Source of the DNA: Rudanella sp.
Lineage (GTDB): Bacteria > Bacteroidota > Bacteroidia > Cytophagales > Spirosomataceae
Length of the DNA: 7,013 nt
Reading direction: 5' to 3'
Assembly (NCBI GenBank): GCA_026785985.1
Contig: JAJAYX010000261.1
Location: 1-7,013, forward strand
The position numbers were made by a program, and so were the translations under genes. Of the stretch, positions 6,189 to 7,013 are shown piece by piece (the first letter of the stretch is position 1; every line of letters starts with the position of its first letter). The notes under the pieces are model-generated. The model worked only from the letters and a program-made list of their open reading frames with translations. It was not told the origin of the DNA and did no database searches.

Positions 6189-6211
6189 AGTAGAAGCTGG
6201 TTAGATAGGCA

Positions 6212-6257
6212 AAAAACAGCCCCGAATCGTAAAAAGCAACGATCCTGGGCTGTTTTT
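6212..6257. terminator. Nested-stem intrinsic terminator
   Basis: An 11-bp perfect stem pairs AAAAACAGCCC (6212-6222) with GGGCTGTTTTT (6247-6257). Inside it a second stem pairs ATCGT (6226-6230) with ACGAT (6239-6243) around an 8-base loop AAAAAGCA, with a 3x3 internal loop between the stems. Read on the minus strand it ends in GGGCTGTTTTTT, a classic intrinsic terminator, 40 bases past the stop of the beta-barrel gene at 6297. It is symmetrical enough to act on the plus strand too. It ends only about 23 bases before the DUF2237 start. Confidence 0.85.
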
Positions 6258-6296
6258 ATGAACGTATAAGCCGCGTTGAGGCTTGGTGTACTCTAG

Positions 6297-7013
6297 TTAT
6301 CGCTTCTTTTTCCAGTCGATCTGATACAATAACCGGGCACTCGCCCCAGCCGTTTGAGTATTCAACCGGCTCGGTGTCTTGCTTAGTGGGGCTGACGCAT
6401 AGGGGCCGAGTTGTAATGTCCAGTCGCCCCAGTTTTTCTCCAGGTAAATGGCCGCCGAACCAGCGTGAAGCATTTGTTGAGCGGGTTTCATGACGATAGT
6501 TACAGGTTCAATTTTGCCCGGTCCCCGTAAATACGCAAACCCGATTTCCTCGCGGTTGCTTAGACTCAGGTTTACGCCTGCTGATGGCACCAGCGACCAG
6601 CCGCTGCCCAAACCAAATCGGTAACTAACGTTAATGGGAACCTGCCATGACGAACCCGTCGGCGTAATATTAATAATGTCATGCTTAGGGTCGATGCCGG
6701 ATGCAAACTTGCGTCGAAAATTCTGTTTTGTGCGTTGATCATACGCTATTTCGGTTAGAAAAGACTCGCCGGTAAGGTTCATCGACGTTAGTCCCAGGCC
6801 AAGCCGCCAATGGCTATTCAACCGGAATTCTCCAAAAAGCCCCGCCCCCCATTGCAGCACCCCTAAATTGGCACCGGGTCCAATTCGGACTTTCCAGCCA
6901 GGTTCGCTTTGGTTTATGTCAATTTTTGCCAGGGCGGCTCCCGATGGAGAAGCCGTGTTGAGCAACCGGCGCATCCGGCGGGCATTGCGGGCCATACCCT
7001 CCTCATAATAAAC
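6297..7013 (-). CDS. Outer-membrane beta-barrel protein, 3' part (5' end beyond window)
   Basis: 238 residues are visible and the frame stays open to the window edge. The first ATG inside it (6995) is preceded by codons for VYYEEG in the same frame, and the resulting YYEEGMARNARRMRRLL reads as one amphipathic, basic segment, so I treat the gene as cut by the window rather than starting at 6995. GAGGAGG does sit just before that ATG, but only 2 bases away, too close to be a normal ribosome site. From about GWKVRIGPGANLG onward come alternating strands typical of a barrel: WGAGLFGEFRLN, HWRLGLGLTSMNL, SSWQVPINVSYRFGLG, WSLVPSAGVNLSLS, DWTLQLGPYASAPLS, and a final GASARLLYQIDWKKKR. The set resembles the 'outer membrane beta-barrel' domain proteins of Cytophagales, some of which have a long N-terminal cytoplasmic or linker part. 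Function is unknown. Confidence 0.75.
   Translation of the reverse strand, partial: VYYEEGMARNARRMRRLLNTASPSGAALAKIDINQSEPGWKVRIGPGANLGVLQWGAGLFGEFRLNSHWRLGLGLTSMNLTGESFLTEIAYDQRTKQNFRRKFASGIDPKHDIINITPTGSSWQVPINVSYRFGLGSGWSLVPSAGVNLSLSNREEIGFAYLRGPGKIEPVTIVMKPAQQMLHAGSAAIYLEKNWGDWTLQLGPYASAPLSKTPSRLNTQTAGASARLLYQIDWKKKR

Noticed and set aside
6990..7004. GAGGAGG before ATG 6995 as a Shine-Dalgarno sequence
   Set aside because: Spacing of 2 bases is too short, the phylum rarely uses such sites, and the frame is open through it to the window edge.
1..7013. A new multi-gene system (defence, mobile element, secretion or biosynthetic cluster)
   Set aside because: Strands alternate, functions are unrelated, and I see no transposase, integrase, nuclease, repeat array or terminal inverted repeats.

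Overview
The window looks like chromosomal DNA from a Bacteroidota bacterium, most likely a Cytophagales member of the Spirosoma type. This is inferred from the gene families (DUF4783, a short PyrR-like phosphoribosyltransferase, an SdiA-regulated-type lipoprotein, outer-membrane beta-barrels, a DUF4965/glutaminase-type gene), from the near absence of Shine-Dalgarno sequences, and from one candidate promoter of the TTG...TAnnTTTG type. No database search was possible; family calls come from motifs and remembered family patterns.

Layout, left to right. Positions 126-581 (minus) encode a small exported DUF4783 protein. It diverges from a PyrR-like phosphoribosyltransferase (692-1195, plus). That gene converges on an acetoacetate-decarboxylase-family protein (1244-1897, minus), and the two share one long hairpin (1192-1247) that contains both stop codons. 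Next is a beta-barrel-like exported protein (1976-2671, plus) broken by one in-frame TAA. It abuts head-on a secreted class-A-beta-lactamase-fold serine hydrolase (2672-3586, minus). Only 36 bp beyond that gene's start, a propeller lipoprotein of the SdiA-regulated family begins (3623-4516, plus). A PhnO-like GNAT acetyltransferase follows (4558-5007, minus).

The right third carries most of the decay. Positions 5087-5809 (plus) hold a 5'-truncated, multiply frameshifted and internally deleted remnant of a DUF4965/glutaminase-family gene. One base later, on the other strand, is a DUF2237 gene (5811-6188) whose reading frame is intact except for one in-frame TAA. A strong nested hairpin terminator (6212-6257) separates it from the 3' part of another beta-barrel protein (6297-7013, minus), which runs off the window edge.

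The genes do not form an evident operon or pathway: strands alternate almost gene by gene and most neighbours are divergent or convergent. I find no rRNA, tRNA, CRISPR array, insertion sequence, phage or defence module, and no convincing undescribed multi-gene system. The notable content is three disrupted genes in 7 kb, a symmetrical bidirectional terminator, and several enzymes with altered catalytic motifs.
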